This document shows positions 24,267 through 33,316 of a stretch of 64,000 nucleotides of DNA, piece by piece. A program made the translations under genes and the position numbers. Source of the DNA: CAZMGV01 sp964565925 (lineage in GTDB: Bacteria > JAGRBM01 > JAHCIT01); contig CAZMGV010000005.1 of NCBI GenBank assembly GCA_964565925.1, positions 186,001 to 250,000 of the forward strand, in the 5' to 3' direction. Each line of letters opens with the position of its first letter. Positions within the stretch are counted from its first letter, which is position 1. Under the pieces are notes generated by a model that ran no database searches, was not told the origin of the DNA, and was given only the letters and a program-made list of their open reading frames with translations.

Positions 24267-24296
24267 ATCATACGTCGTTAGTAGGGGAAAGAGTAA
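24267..24296 (-). promoter_or_regulatory. Possible sigma70-type promoter of the chemosensory operon
   Basis: On the reverse strand, TTACTC (24296-24291) and TATGAT (24272-24267) are separated by 18 bp, which would start transcription near 24260 and give a leader of about 90 nt. The -10 is good but the -35 is weak. A 5-bp hairpin with an AAAA loop (24188-24201) lies in this leader. This is the only plausible promoter seen in the 167-bp divergent gap. Confidence 0.3.
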
Positions 24297-24337
24297 GACT
24301 GGCCCTTTCTTGACCGGATGAACTAGAGTCGCCCGCC

Positions 24338-25036
24338 ATGAAGTGCATGAATCGCGTCTGGAAGCTCGTTCCTGTTTTGATGCTCTGCGTAATGGCGACG
24401 GCCTGTGATACCTACTACCGGTATGAGCCCACGGGCCAGGACGCCGGCCATATCACGGTCAGCGGTGCCAGCTACCTATGGGACCTGCTCTTTTACGGGT
24501 TCCTGGGCGGGATAGCTCTCCTCTACCCGGTTATTTACAAGAACATTACTCATCTGGAAATCGGCCGGCGGCGGTCGTTCGCGTTGCGTGCGATCATCGG
24601 CCTCGTGGCGGCCGCATTTTTTTACAACCGGACCTATTACAATCTGAAGCACAAGTGGGAAGTCGATGCGAAGGCCGTCCGCGAAATTTCCCTTTACGGC
24701 GTTCAGGAGATGCAGTGGGACAATGCCTATCGCGTCTGGACGGACCGGCGAAATGAACGGGACGTGACCAAGGAGCTGCGGATTCCGTCCCCGATGTTCC
24801 AGGCGGTAGGCCCGGACAACAAGGCCGTCGTGGTGCGGGGTGAAGAAGTCGGTAGCGAGGCGTTTGAAGGCTTTGCCAAGCTGGCGATGGACCTCTATTT
24901 CCGCCGCGATCACCTCTGGAAACCGCCGGCCAAAGAGGGCGCGCAGCCGCCGTCAGGAGACACCCCGGCAGCGCCAGCCCCGGCTCCAGAAGGCGGACCG
25001 GCTCCCGCCCCGGCATCCAGCCAGCCGGCTCACTGA
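24338..25036 (+). CDS. Unknown lipoprotein with additional membrane helices
   Basis: 232 residues, not recognised. It opens with a lipoprotein-like signal (LVPVLMLCVMATAC, Cys near residue 23). Two further hydrophobic segments follow: SYLWDLLFYGFLGGIALLYP (about 46-65) and an alanine/isoleucine stretch ending AAAFFY (about 84-100). The remainder is soluble and charged (about 105-195), with a Pro/Ala/Gln-rich tail. A lipidated cysteine combined with internal membrane spans is unusual; if the first segment is an uncleaved anchor, this would be a three-span inner-membrane protein. It is divergent from the chemosensory operon, and its 3' end overlaps the convergent folC by 7 bp. Function unknown. 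Confidence 0.75.
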   Translation: MKCMNRVWKLVPVLMLCVMATACDTYYRYEPTGQDAGHITVSGASYLWDLLFYGFLGGIALLYPVIYKNITHLEIGRRRSFALRAIIGLVAAAFFYNRTYYNLKHKWEVDAKAVREISLYGVQEMQWDNAYRVWTDRRNERDVTKELRIPSPMFQAVGPDNKAVVVRGEEVGSEAFEGFAKLAMDLYFRRDHLWKPPAKEGAQPPSGDTPAAPAPAPEGGPAPAPASSQPAH

Positions 25037-26328
25037 CCGGGACGGTTTTCGTTCAGCCAGCGCTTGGCGGCTCCGACCAGGTAGAGCGATCCGGTCAGCA
25101 CGGCCGTTTCATCGGCCGGTTTGCGCCAGTAGAGTTGCGCGAGGATTTTCGCCGGATCGGGTTCCACGACCACATTCGAATGCAGGCTGCGGGCGATCCG
25201 GCCGACTTCCTCCGCGGACGAGAGGCCCTTTGCCGTAGTGACCGTGATCCGGTGCGCGAGCGGGGCGACGATTTCCAGGTATTCCCGCTGCTGCTTGTCG
25301 GCCTTGAATGCCACGATGAGATGGAGCTTCCGGTCCGCCGGCAAGCCCTGCAGGAATGCGGCGAGAACCTGTGCGGCGGCCGGATTATGGGCGCCGTCCA
25401 GCCAGAGATCCGGCCGCTCCGAAACATGCTCCAGCCGTCCGGGCCAGTTCACCCGGCCGAACCCCGCGCGCACCTGGGCGGGTGATATGGCAAAGCCGTT
25501 CTGGTTCAGCAGTTCGAGCGCCGCGCAGGCGGCGGCGGCGTTCTGGAACTGGTGCCGGCCCGGGAGCGGCAGCGGAAGATCGGGCCAGCGGGTTTGAAGA
25601 CCCAGATAGTCGAACCGGTCGTCGGCCGTGCGGACGTAATCGAACTGCCGTCCACCCAGATAACAGGCCGAGCCCAGTTCCGAGGCGCGGTCCTGCAGCA
25701 GCCGCTGAACTTCCGGCTGAAGCGCCGACGAAACGACGGGAATGCGCGGCCTGATAATCCCCGCTTTCTCTCCAGCGATATCGATCAGCCCCGGTCCGAG
25801 AAAAGCCTGATGGTCGAGGCCGATGGAGCTGATGACCGAGATCACCGGCTCGCACACGTTCGTGGAATCGAGCCTGCCGCCCAGGCCCACTTCGATGACG
25901 GCGACAGGGATGCCGGCGCGCCGGATCGCGAGGAATGCGGCGGCCGTTATCAGTTCAAAGGTTGTTGGCGGATCGGCCGAGAGTTCGGGATCGTCGTGAA
26001 TGGCGTTGAGCGCGTCGTTCACCGTGCCGAGCAGTTCCCTCGGGGTCCAGTCGCGCGACCCGAGCCTGACCCGTTCCAGCGCGGTAACCAGATGGGGGGA
26101 GGTGTAGAGACCCGCGTCGAGGCCCGATTCGAGCAGCACGGCATGCAGCATCGCACAGATCGAGCCTTTGCCGTTGGTGCCCGCCACGTGAATAGCCCTG
26201 AAGGACTTCTGGGGGTCGCCGAGTTTTTTGCAGAGCAGCCGCATCCGTTCCAGGCCCAGCCGAATCGTATGAGCGGCTTCAAGCTGCTCGAACTCCTCGA
26301 CGGTCTGGATGGAGCGTGGAAAGCTCAA
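25030..26328 (-). CDS. folC: Folylpolyglutamate/dihydrofolate synthase
   Basis: About 432 residues of the Mur-ligase-like FolC family, adding glutamate to (dihydro)folate with ATP. The P-loop is AGTNGKGS, followed by YTSPHL, VGLGGRLDSTNV (the Mg-binding loop), a LDHQAFLG block, LPGRHQFQNAAAA and the C-terminal WLDGAHNPAA. The start is uncertain. The frame is open to a GTG at 26391, which would overlap the phosphodiesterase gene by 26 bp; TTG 26328 gives the usual distance to the conserved LGLERM helix and is preferred. It lies immediately downstream of the phosphodiesterase gene, presumably co-transcribed. The distinction between bifunctional FolC and pure FPGS cannot be made. Confidence 0.9.
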   Translation of the reverse strand: MSFPRSIQTVEEFEQLEAAHTIRLGLERMRLLCKKLGDPQKSFRAIHVAGTNGKGSICAMLHAVLLESGLDAGLYTSPHLVTALERVRLGSRDWTPRELLGTVNDALNAIHDDPELSADPPTTFELITAAAFLAIRRAGIPVAVIEVGLGGRLDSTNVCEPVISVISSIGLDHQAFLGPGLIDIAGEKAGIIRPRIPVVSSALQPEVQRLLQDRASELGSACYLGGRQFDYVRTADDRFDYLGLQTRWPDLPLPLPGRHQFQNAAAACAALELLNQNGFAISPAQVRAGFGRVNWPGRLEHVSERPDLWLDGAHNPAAAQVLAAFLQGLPADRKLHLIVAFKADKQQREYLEIVAPLAHRITVTTAKGLSSAEEVGRIARSLHSNVVVEPDPAKILAQLYWRKPADETAVLTGSLYLVGAAKRWLNENRPGQ

Positions 26329-26365
26329 CGTTTTGTACTGGTGCGTAGCGAAAAGGACGGGAAAC

Positions 26366-27136
26366 TCAGAGGCGCAGGTCCAGCACTTCACCCTTGTTCA
26401 GGAAGTGGTAGTTCTGAATACCGGTTTCCGCCACTTCCTTGCGGAGCAATTCGCGGAAGTTCGGCTTGTTGTGCGACAGGTAAACCGTATAGCGGCGGTC
26501 TTTGAGCAACCCGATCTGCTCGTGAAGCATCTTGGGCGTAAGGTGTCCGCTGATATTGGCCAGATCGGTCATCATGTTCGGGAAGCTGACTTCGGTAATG
26601 AGGCCGAGGACTTTCGGGGTTTCGTTCAGCACGTCCCAGATCTGCTTCGTCACGCCGGTGTCGCCGGTGAAGCAGAAGGCTCCGTCCCGGTTCTTGACGA
26701 TATAGCCGGTGTTGGGAACGGGGTGGTTCGTAAGCACGGGCATCACGTCGTAGCCCGCGACCGTAAACGGCTTGCCGGCTTCGATCGTGTGGTAGACGAG
26801 CACCGGGTTCTGCGGGGTCGGAATCTTGGTGAAGTCCGGCCAGATCTTGTCGTTCATCAGGTGGCCGCGAAGCGTCGAGACGACAAACTCCGACCCCCAG
26901 ATGTGCAGCGACGTTTTCTTTACGCCGATGATGTTATCGGCGAGAAACGCCAGATCCTTGATGTGGTCGAGATGGGTATGGGTGATGAGGATGTTGTCGA
27001 GGGCGCACTGCTCGTCCAGCGACAGCGAACGGCAAAGCGAGCCCGCATCGAGCGAAAGCTCGTCGTTGATCACAAAACCGGTAAGCGCGGTTTCGGGCGT
27101 TTCGCCCCCGGAGCAACCGCACACCTTTACGCGCAT
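26366..27136 (-). CDS. Metallo-beta-lactamase fold protein, class II cyclic nucleotide phosphodiesterase-like
   Basis: 256 residues. The metal motif HTHLDH spans residues 53-58, with further ligands in TNHP (about 117-120), TGDTGV (about 137-142) and the SHN near the C-terminus. The N-terminal VCGCSGG and the LDAGS strand match class II cAMP phosphodiesterases (yeast PDE1-like) better than hydrolases of the glyoxalase II type. Predicted to hydrolyse 3',5'-cyclic nucleotides in the cytoplasm. Support from context: a cNMP-binding regulator lies 38 bp upstream in the same orientation, and an adenylate cyclase is encoded at 53362. An RNase Z/arylsulfatase-type function cannot be excluded. Confidence 0.8.
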   Translation of the reverse strand: MRVKVCGCSGGETPETALTGFVINDELSLDAGSLCRSLSLDEQCALDNILITHTHLDHIKDLAFLADNIIGVKKTSLHIWGSEFVVSTLRGHLMNDKIWPDFTKIPTPQNPVLVYHTIEAGKPFTVAGYDVMPVLTNHPVPNTGYIVKNRDGAFCFTGDTGVTKQIWDVLNETPKVLGLITEVSFPNMMTDLANISGHLTPKMLHEQIGLLKDRRYTVYLSHNKPNFRELLRKEVAETGIQNYHFLNKGEVLDLRL

Positions 27137-27174
27137 AGCCGCCGTTCCACCCGTCCCGTCAGCGTGTCTCCCGA

Positions 27175-27834
27175 TCAGGAGAATTCGCCGAACTGCTCCT
27201 TCAACGCGAGATATTCGAGGAACTTGCGCAGTTTCTCGGTCTCGGCGACAACGAAGCCGTCGGGCTGGACCTTGAGCAGGTTGCCCTTGACCAGCTTTTC
27301 GATGACGTCGTTGACATGCTTGGGATCCGTTCCCGTCTGCGAGGCGATCTGATCCTTGTTGCCGGTGATAAAGCGGCCGCCGCCGTCGACGGCCTTGCCC
27401 TTCTTGTCGGCCTGGCGCGTGAGGTAGTGGACCACGCGGCTCGAATCGTCGCGGAGCAGAAGGTTCTCGATCTGTTCGTCGGCTTCCTGCAGACGGTCGG
27501 CGAGAATCTTGATCAGGCGGATCGCGATTTCGGCGTTGCCCTTGAGCATCGCTTCGAACGTCTTGGGCTCGATGACAAGAAGTTTGGAGTCCACAAGTAC
27601 GACGGCCTTGGCCGAGCGCGGCTTGTTCAGGAGAATAGACATCTCACCGAAGAAAGCGCCCGGGCTCAGGTCGGCAAGGACCTTCTCCACGTCGCGGACC
27701 TTTTTGGATATCCGGACTTTGCCTTCCTGCAGGACGAACATCTCGCGCCCTTCGGCGCCTTCTTCGAAAATGGTCGTTCCAGCCGGAAATACTCTACCGA
27801 ACCGTTGAAATAGCGCGTCTTCCTGAGCACCCAT
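27175..27834 (-). CDS. Cyclic-nucleotide-binding regulator, CRP family, divergent
   Basis: 219 residues: a cNMP-binding domain (about 8-120) with the phosphate cassette PGAFFGEMSILLNKPRSAKA retaining Glu and Arg, then a helical dimerisation segment and a winged-helix-like region (about 150-205, with NKDQIASQTGTDPKHVNDVI). The recognition helix is less canonical than in the CRP at 7120, and the last 25 residues form an extra helix. It is transcribed ahead of the phosphodiesterase gene (38-bp gap), so it may sense the nucleotide that the neighbour degrades. ATG 27834 is used; a GGAAGG lies about 14 bp upstream. Confidence 0.85.
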   Translation of the reverse strand: MGAQEDALFQRFGRVFPAGTTIFEEGAEGREMFVLQEGKVRISKKVRDVEKVLADLSPGAFFGEMSILLNKPRSAKAVVLVDSKLLVIEPKTFEAMLKGNAEIAIRLIKILADRLQEADEQIENLLLRDDSSRVVHYLTRQADKKGKAVDGGGRFITGNKDQIASQTGTDPKHVNDVIEKLVKGNLLKVQPDGFVVAETEKLRKFLEYLALKEQFGEFS

Positions 27835-28003
27835 AATGCTGTGGTGTAACCTTCCTTGATGGAATGTATTTAATCCGAGAACCCCTATAGATTTAGAACA
27901 GTTAGGTGATATTCCATCGGTGTGTCAATGGGTTGGCTATCATTGGGGCTGTGTTCTATTGCACAGCCCGGTTTTCAACACCCGGGCGGCAGGAGTTTTG
28001 CCT

Positions 28004-29701
28004 ATGGAAGGTCGGTTATTTCGGCGCGGTTTGGTAGCGGCATCGGCGGGGGTTTTTGCGGCCCTTTCGGCGGGTTGTGCCGGCATGAACGGAGCGCCGT
28101 CGGCCGCACCCGTCTGCCCCGCCGCGCCAGTTCAGGATGGGGCGGACACGGCCGCCGGAAACCCGTACGGAACGTCCCCGACGCCGGACCATTTCCAGGT
28201 TGATCTGCAGCTACCGGACCCGGCGCTGCTTGAAAAACTCCAGCAGGATACGGCTGCCTCGAAACTTCCCGATGGAGTCAAAAAGATACGTCTCGAAGAA
28301 ATCGCCGCGCTGAAAAAACTGGCCGAACTGGCGCAGGGGCTGGACCGTCATACGCTTAACACCGAGAAGGGCGACAGCGCCCAGTGGACCGATTTCCTGA
28401 ACGCCGTGAAGGCTCTCGTCAAAGCCCGGACCGCGCGCCTGGCGGATCAGTCGGGGATTTCCGAAGCGGTCGGTGAAACGAAGATCGACGCGCGAACCCT
28501 CGGCACGTACCGCACGGAACTGTGGAACGAGATCAAGGCGAAGGACGACAGGGGGCTGCTCTCCACCTGGGACAGGGCCGTACGCGAGATGCCGCCCGAA
28601 GAAATCCCGATGGAGGTTATTCCGGAAGTCGCCCGCGCCGCGGCCCGCACCGGAGACCCGAACCGCGCGGCGAACTATCTGGAAGGCTATCTCGCGTCGC
28701 AGCGCTATCCGGACATGCCGACGCTGACGGCGGAACTTGCCGCTTACTATGCCGCCGCCGGAAACTACCCGAAGGCCCGCGGCGCCTATGAGCAGGTCGT
28801 GGCCCGGCTGGGTGAACTGCAGGGCCTGGGCGATTCGTCGAAAGAGCGGATCGGCATCATCGATTCGCGCGAGAAGGACCAGGTGGCCCGTGCCCGTTCG
28901 AAGCTGATCCAGGCCGAAGCGATCTTCGCCTACGGGACCGACTATGCGACCGCCAACCGGCTGATTGCCGAGGCGGTGGCGGAATCGCGTGATACGGACG
29001 TTCAGGCCCGCGCCCAGAAACTGCTGGACGGGTTCCATCAGCGGCGTTCTCAACTGCTCTCGGACGATCTGGCCCGGCTGCGGAACGATTTTTTCCAGGG
29101 GAAGCTGGATGCCGAAACCGCCCGCCGCCGTACGGTTGAACTGCGGACGATCTATCCGGAGCCCGATCTCCAGTCGCCGATTACCGCTGTCGTTTTCGAG
29201 ATCGAGGCGGCGCAGGGAAAGGCCAGCGCGGACCGGGCCGGGGCGGACAGGCAGAAGCTGGCGGCTGCGGACCTGGCACTCAAGGAAGGGCGTTATCCTG
29301 AAGCCGTCATGATCCTGAAGGACCTGACGTCGTCGCCGACGGAAGGGCAGAACGCGATGGCGCGGCTTTCCGACGCCATTGACGGTGTGGTCAAAAAACA
29401 GCGCGACAAGGCAGGCGACGCCGTCGTGAAGGCAATGAAGATCAAGGACCCGGCCTCCCGGCGCGATGCGCTGGCGGGGGTCCAGAAGCAGCTCAAACAG
29501 CTGGCGGCGGACTATCCGGGCACAAGCGTACTGCCGCTCATCGAGAAAGACGTGAAGCTGCTCGATTCGCAGATTGAAAAGCTGAACAGCCAGGTTGCGC
29601 CGCCGCCAAGCCCCGCCGTGGGGTTGCCACCGGTACCGCCGGCGAACGCGCAGTCGTTACCAGCGCCGGGACCGGCCACAGGTCCCACGACCGTACAGTA
29701 A
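28004..29701 (+). CDS. Helical-repeat lipoprotein of unknown function
   Basis: 565 residues. A lipoprotein signal (basic RLFRRG, hydrophobic stretch, lipobox L-S-A-G-C near residue 22) starts at ATG 28004, 8 bp after AGGAG; the frame extends to 27920 but without a ribosome site. The mature protein is mostly alpha-helical, with TPR-like segments (PTLTAELAAYYAAAGNYPKA, 255-275 region) and later charged helices such as KLAAADLALKEGRYPEAV. The tail is Pro-rich. No catalytic motif. Resembles outer-membrane-anchored TPR scaffolds; it is convergent with tolB and directly abuts it (29701/29702). Function unknown, probably an envelope assembly or trafficking factor. Confidence 0.78.
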   Translation: MEGRLFRRGLVAASAGVFAALSAGCAGMNGAPSAAPVCPAAPVQDGADTAAGNPYGTSPTPDHFQVDLQLPDPALLEKLQQDTAASKLPDGVKKIRLEEIAALKKLAELAQGLDRHTLNTEKGDSAQWTDFLNAVKALVKARTARLADQSGISEAVGETKIDARTLGTYRTELWNEIKAKDDRGLLSTWDRAVREMPPEEIPMEVIPEVARAAARTGDPNRAANYLEGYLASQRYPDMPTLTAELAAYYAAAGNYPKARGAYEQVVARLGELQGLGDSSKERIGIIDSREKDQVARARSKLIQAEAIFAYGTDYATANRLIAEAVAESRDTDVQARAQKLLDGFHQRRSQLLSDDLARLRNDFFQGKLDAETARRRTVELRTIYPEPDLQSPITAVVFEIEAAQGKASADRAGADRQKLAAADLALKEGRYPEAVMILKDLTSSPTEGQNAMARLSDAIDGVVKKQRDKAGDAVVKAMKIKDPASRRDALAGVQKQLKQLAADYPGTSVLPLIEKDVKLLDSQIEKLNSQVAPPPSPAVGLPPVPPANAQSLPAPGPATGPTTVQ

Positions 29702-31030
29702 CTACTTCGGGTCTCTGGGCGACCAGGCCGGCTGGATTTCGTTCGAAGGCGTTTTCGTGATCGCCCGGCGGCGTTCGCCGAACGCGTCGCTCAGAATCAG
29801 GTCGTAGTTCTTGTTGCGTTTCGACGAGTAGATCAGGAAGTCGCCGCGTGGCGACCAGGTCGGATCTTCGTTGGCCCCGCCTTCCTTGGAAATGAGCACT
29901 TCGTCCGAACCGTCCGGGTTCACGGCATAAACGTTGAAGCCGCGTGCTTCGCGCCGGACGAAGGCGATCCGGTCGCCTTTGGGGCTCCACGCGGGCGAGG
30001 TGTTGTAGTTTCCGTACGTGGTGAGGCGGCGCATGTTCTCGCCTTCGGAGTTCATGATGTACACCTGCGGCGAGCCGGTGCGGTCCGACACGTAGGCGAT
30101 CTCCTTCCCGTCGGGCGACCACGAGGGGGAGAGATTAAGCCCGGTGCCGGTCGTGAGCTGACGGACCCGCTCGCCGTTGTTTTCGATCAGGTAGATCTGC
30201 GCGTTGGCGCCCGACGACTGGGAAACGAGGACCTTCGTTCCGTCCGGCGACCAGGAGCCGCTCATGTTCAGCTCGCCCCGGTCCCAGAACAGGTCGGCCA
30301 CCCGTCCCAGCAGATCGAACTTGTAGAGATCGGGCTTGCCGCGCCGGTACGAGACAAACATCAGCGACTTGCCGTCGGGGGTCCATCTGGGTGCGGAGTT
30401 GATCGACCGGTTTTTCGTCAGCGCCTCCCGGTTAAACCCGTCGATGTCCATGATCATCATTTCGCGGGTGCCGGTTTCGTCCGACACGAAGGCTATCTTG
30501 GTCGTATAGATGCCTTCGACACCGGCCAGGTCTTCCGTGACCGTATTGGAAAAACGGTGGGCCATCTGGCGCAGATAACGCGGATTGGCCTGGTACCGTT
30601 TGCCGGTCCGGAACTGCTCCAGCTTCACGTCATACAGGCGGGCCTCGATGGAAATCTTGTCGTCGGCCTCCAGCTTCACAAGACCCCGCACGTAGGCCGT
30701 GATGCCGGTCTCTTTCCACGGGGCGAAGTTCTGCTCTTCAGGAAGATGGTTGCCGGGCTGCGGCGGGTTTTTCTCCGGCGCAAGCACCTTGAAGAACTCG
30801 CTCCATTCGAGATCGCTGCGGATCACGGACGCCACGTCCCTGCCCATTTCCGGCGGGACGCCGTCCACTGCGAAATCGACCACCGCGACGCCGATCTTGC
30901 GGAATCCCGGTCGGAACACATGGATGGTCTCTTCCTGTGCCGACGCTGCTCCGGGCACGGACAGCAGGAAGGCGAACAGTGCGAAGGCGGGGAGAGTAAG
31001 GTTCAGGAAGTGGCGCAAAGGGTTACTCAC
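29702..31030 (-). CDS. tolB: Tol-Pal system protein TolB
   Basis: 442 residues: an export signal (hydrophobic 10-25, cleavage near ASA-QE), an N-terminal domain (about 35-175, IGVAVVDF) and a six-bladed WD40-like beta-propeller built from repeats such as PRWTPDGKSLMFVS, GSWSPDGTKVLVS, PSWSPDGKEIAYVS and PAWSPKGDRIAFVR. TolB is periplasmic and links Pal to TolA for outer-membrane constriction. The start is GTG 31030, overlapping the tolA/tonB stop by 4 bp. Usually pal follows tolB; here the next gene is on the other strand, so pal must lie elsewhere. Confidence 0.95.
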   Translation of the reverse strand: MSNPLRHFLNLTLPAFALFAFLLSVPGAASAQEETIHVFRPGFRKIGVAVVDFAVDGVPPEMGRDVASVIRSDLEWSEFFKVLAPEKNPPQPGNHLPEEQNFAPWKETGITAYVRGLVKLEADDKISIEARLYDVKLEQFRTGKRYQANPRYLRQMAHRFSNTVTEDLAGVEGIYTTKIAFVSDETGTREMMIMDIDGFNREALTKNRSINSAPRWTPDGKSLMFVSYRRGKPDLYKFDLLGRVADLFWDRGELNMSGSWSPDGTKVLVSQSSGANAQIYLIENNGERVRQLTTGTGLNLSPSWSPDGKEIAYVSDRTGSPQVYIMNSEGENMRRLTTYGNYNTSPAWSPKGDRIAFVRREARGFNVYAVNPDGSDEVLISKEGGANEDPTWSPRGDFLIYSSKRNKNYDLILSDAFGERRRAITKTPSNEIQPAWSPRDPK

Positions 31031-32049
31031 TGTTCCAGGGACCGGTTATCGAAAACGATGTTGACGATCTTGGGGAAGTTGGCCGGCGGGATGCCGATGT
31101 TGGTCACTTTCGAGACCGTCCGGGAGACCGCATCGTCGAACACGCGATTGCCGGAACTCTTCGACAGCCTGGCCGACAGGACGTCTCCGTCGGACGAAAT
31201 CTCCAGCCGGAATGTCGCTTCAAGCGCCAGCCCTTTCACGGAGGCGGGAACTTCCCAGTTGTCGCGTACGGCAGCCATGATCTGGGACCGATAGCCTTCG
31301 TAGGCGTCCCGCTGGACCCGGTCGGCGGCTGCGAGCAGCGACCGGGAGTTTCCGGTACCGCCCGGCTGGCCGCCGGGACCGGCGACCGATCCCTGTCCCA
31401 CGGGCGCAGGAGTTCCGGCAGTCGGAGACGACGCCGAAGATGACTGGCGGGTCCCGGCTTCGGAACCGTATTTATTCGCTAGCGCGACGGCCTCTCTGGC
31501 TTCGCGGAGCTTTTGCGCGAGGCGGTCTTCGATCTCTTTCATCTTCGCGGACTTTTCATCCGGTACGGTTTTGGCCGGAGCGTGCTTATCCGGTTTGGCC
31601 GTTTCCTTGACCGCCTTCTCGGCTTTCGTCCGTTCGGCCTTTTCCAGCCGCTTGCGGTCTTCAAGGGACCGCTCTTTCGTCTGGAGCGGGACAGCGGCCT
31701 TGTCGACCGAGGGCACAACCTTGGGCGCCGGTGCGGCTTTCGGTTCAGGCGCCGCCACGGGTTCCGGATGTTTAGATTCAGGCGCAGCGGAAGCCGGTGC
31801 CTTGGGCGCAGCCAGAGCCGCCGCTGGCGGACCGCCGATGGAAGGCGGGGCCGAATCGCTGAGAGCAATCTCCATCGTGTCTTTCGAGCTGATCTCGTCC
31901 AGCAGATTGTCGCTCTTCCACGGAGCCCAGACGGCGGCGACGGCAAAGATCACGTGCGCCGCTCCGGACAGGAGGATGAAATTGACGAGCTTCGACGTAT
32001 CCGGTTCCGGCTGGCGGCGGGAACGGGCGGTGAGAGCGGCGGCGGACAC
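31027..32049 (-). CDS. TolA/TonB-family energy transducer
   Basis: 340 residues: a short cytoplasmic N-terminus, one transmembrane helix (about 22-43, FILLSGAAHVIFAVAAVW), a long Pro/Lys/Glu/Ala periplasmic region (60-215) with a coiled coil rich in EKAERTKAEKAVKE, and a TonB/TolA-like C-terminal domain (about 245-338, including ATFRLEISSDGDVLSARL). The position between tolR and tolB indicates the TolA role: transmission of proton-motive energy from TolQR to TolB/Pal. Starts at GTG 32049, 2 bp after tolR. Confidence 0.9.
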   Translation of the reverse strand: MSAAALTARSRRQPEPDTSKLVNFILLSGAAHVIFAVAAVWAPWKSDNLLDEISSKDTMEIALSDSAPPSIGGPPAAALAAPKAPASAAPESKHPEPVAAPEPKAAPAPKVVPSVDKAAVPLQTKERSLEDRKRLEKAERTKAEKAVKETAKPDKHAPAKTVPDEKSAKMKEIEDRLAQKLREAREAVALANKYGSEAGTRQSSSASSPTAGTPAPVGQGSVAGPGGQPGGTGNSRSLLAAADRVQRDAYEGYRSQIMAAVRDNWEVPASVKGLALEATFRLEISSDGDVLSARLSKSSGNRVFDDAVSRTVSKVTNIGIPPANFPKIVNIVFDNRSLEQ

Positions 32050-32051
32050 GG

Positions 32052-32483
32052 TCAGGGCTGTCCTTCGAGCTGTTCGGGTTCGGTGATGAGCGAGAGCTTG
32101 GTGATTCCGTTGCTCCGGAGGTTTGCCATGATACGGACCACCTCGCCGTAGGGTACCCGACGGTCGGCACGAAGATAGACCGTGGGGTCCGCCTTCGGGT
32201 CGGCCTCGAACTTCTTGCGGATCCGGGCGGCCAGTTCCGAGTTTTTCACGCTTTCGCGGCCCATAAAGACGTCGCCGCCGCGCGTGATCGAGACGACGAC
32301 CGCGTCACGGGCCGCTGCGGGGGTGGATTCGCGGGTTTTCGGCAGTTCGACTTTCACGCCGCCCACCAGCGCCGGTACCGTGACCATAAAAATCACGAGC
32401 AGCACCAGCATCACGTCCACGAGCGGCGTGACATTGATGTCGCTTACGAGGCCGGAATCGTCGCTGCCGCCGGAGAAGGCCAT
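32052..32483 (-). CDS. tolR: Biopolymer transport protein TolR/ExbD
   Basis: 143 residues: one N-terminal transmembrane helix (about 20-40) with the essential membrane aspartate in the NVTPLVDVMLVLLVIFMV block, and a periplasmic ExbD domain ending RSNGITKLSLITEP. It forms the proton channel with TolQ and energises TolA. Its ATG shares one base with the tolQ stop codon (TGATG), a tight translational coupling. Neighbours make TolR more likely than ExbD. Confidence 0.94.
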   Translation of the reverse strand: MAFSGGSDDSGLVSDINVTPLVDVMLVLLVIFMVTVPALVGGVKVELPKTRESTPAAARDAVVVSITRGGDVFMGRESVKNSELAARIRKKFEADPKADPTVYLRADRRVPYGEVVRIMANLRSNGITKLSLITEPEQLEGQP

Positions 32484-33238
32484 CAGTCTCCCTTCCGGAT
32501 GAAGTGCCGCTGGATGGCGTTGAGCAGGTCCGCGCCGAAACCGTTCAGGTCCCGCATGAGAACCCGCACCCGGTTGCCGAGAAAGTTGTAGGCGACGACC
32601 GCCGGGATGGCCGCGAACAGGCCGACGGCGGTGGCAATCAGCGCCTCGGCGATACCGGGAGCGACGACCGCCAGATCGGCCGACTTCATCAGGCCGATGG
32701 CGTGGAAGCTCGACATGATCCCCCAGACGGTCCCGAAGAGACCGATAAAGGGCGACGCGCTTCCGGCCGTGGCCAGCACAACGAGCAGGTTTTCGAGGCG
32801 CGTCTGTTCGGTCACAAGGCTTCGCTGAAGGGCGCGCTCAAGATTGGGCGACCACTGGTGGCTCTTGGCAGCCGGGCTGGTCTCGTCGCCGATGCCCATC
32901 GACATCAGTTCCCCGTAGCCCGCCTGGAACACGCGGGCGGCAGGGCCTTCGGAATCGCCGCTGCGAATCGAATTGGCGAGCTTGTCCAGGTCACGGACAT
33001 CCCAGAAGAGATCAATGAACCGGGCGGCCTGCGCGCGGGCCTTCCGGATCTGGGACCACTTGAGGAAAATGATCCCCCAGGACGCAATCGAGATCGCCAC
33101 CAGCGTGAGCAGCACCATGAGTCCCAAGCCGGAGCTGTGAGCGACCAGTTCGCCAATGGACAGGGAACCGGCGGCATCGTCGGTGGCGGAGAGGAGAATC
33201 TGTATGGAAGTAGTTTCCAAGGCGGCCGGCGCTTTCAC
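32483..33238 (-). CDS. tolQ: Proton channel subunit TolQ/ExbB
   Basis: 251 residues with three membrane helices (about 33-55, 150-175 and 195-220). The family core SPFIGLFGTVWGIMSSFHAIG and the following APGIAEALIATAVGLFAAIPAVVAYN are clearly present; a long cytoplasmic loop separates the first two helices. Heads the tolQ-tolR-tolA-tolB operon on the reverse strand. Starts at GTG 33238; a 188-bp region to the divergent gene carries an operator-like inverted repeat. Confidence 0.94.
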   Translation of the reverse strand: MKAPAALETTSIQILLSATDDAAGSLSIGELVAHSSGLGLMVLLTLVAISIASWGIIFLKWSQIRKARAQAARFIDLFWDVRDLDKLANSIRSGDSEGPAARVFQAGYGELMSMGIGDETSPAAKSHQWSPNLERALQRSLVTEQTRLENLLVVLATAGSASPFIGLFGTVWGIMSSFHAIGLMKSADLAVVAPGIAEALIATAVGLFAAIPAVVAYNFLGNRVRVLMRDLNGFGADLLNAIQRHFIRKGD

Positions 33239-33316
33239 TGTCCGGTACGGAACCGGACCCAGCCCTCACACAGAACAAATCTGACGGAAATGAACGTCAA
33301 AAGCCAATAAACGATA

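Noticed and set aside
27858..27918. Inverted copies GATGGAAT and ATTCCATC 45 bp apart upstream of the cNMP-binding gene
   Set aside because: Distance is too long for one dimer site and too long-looped for a convincing hairpin; not supported further.
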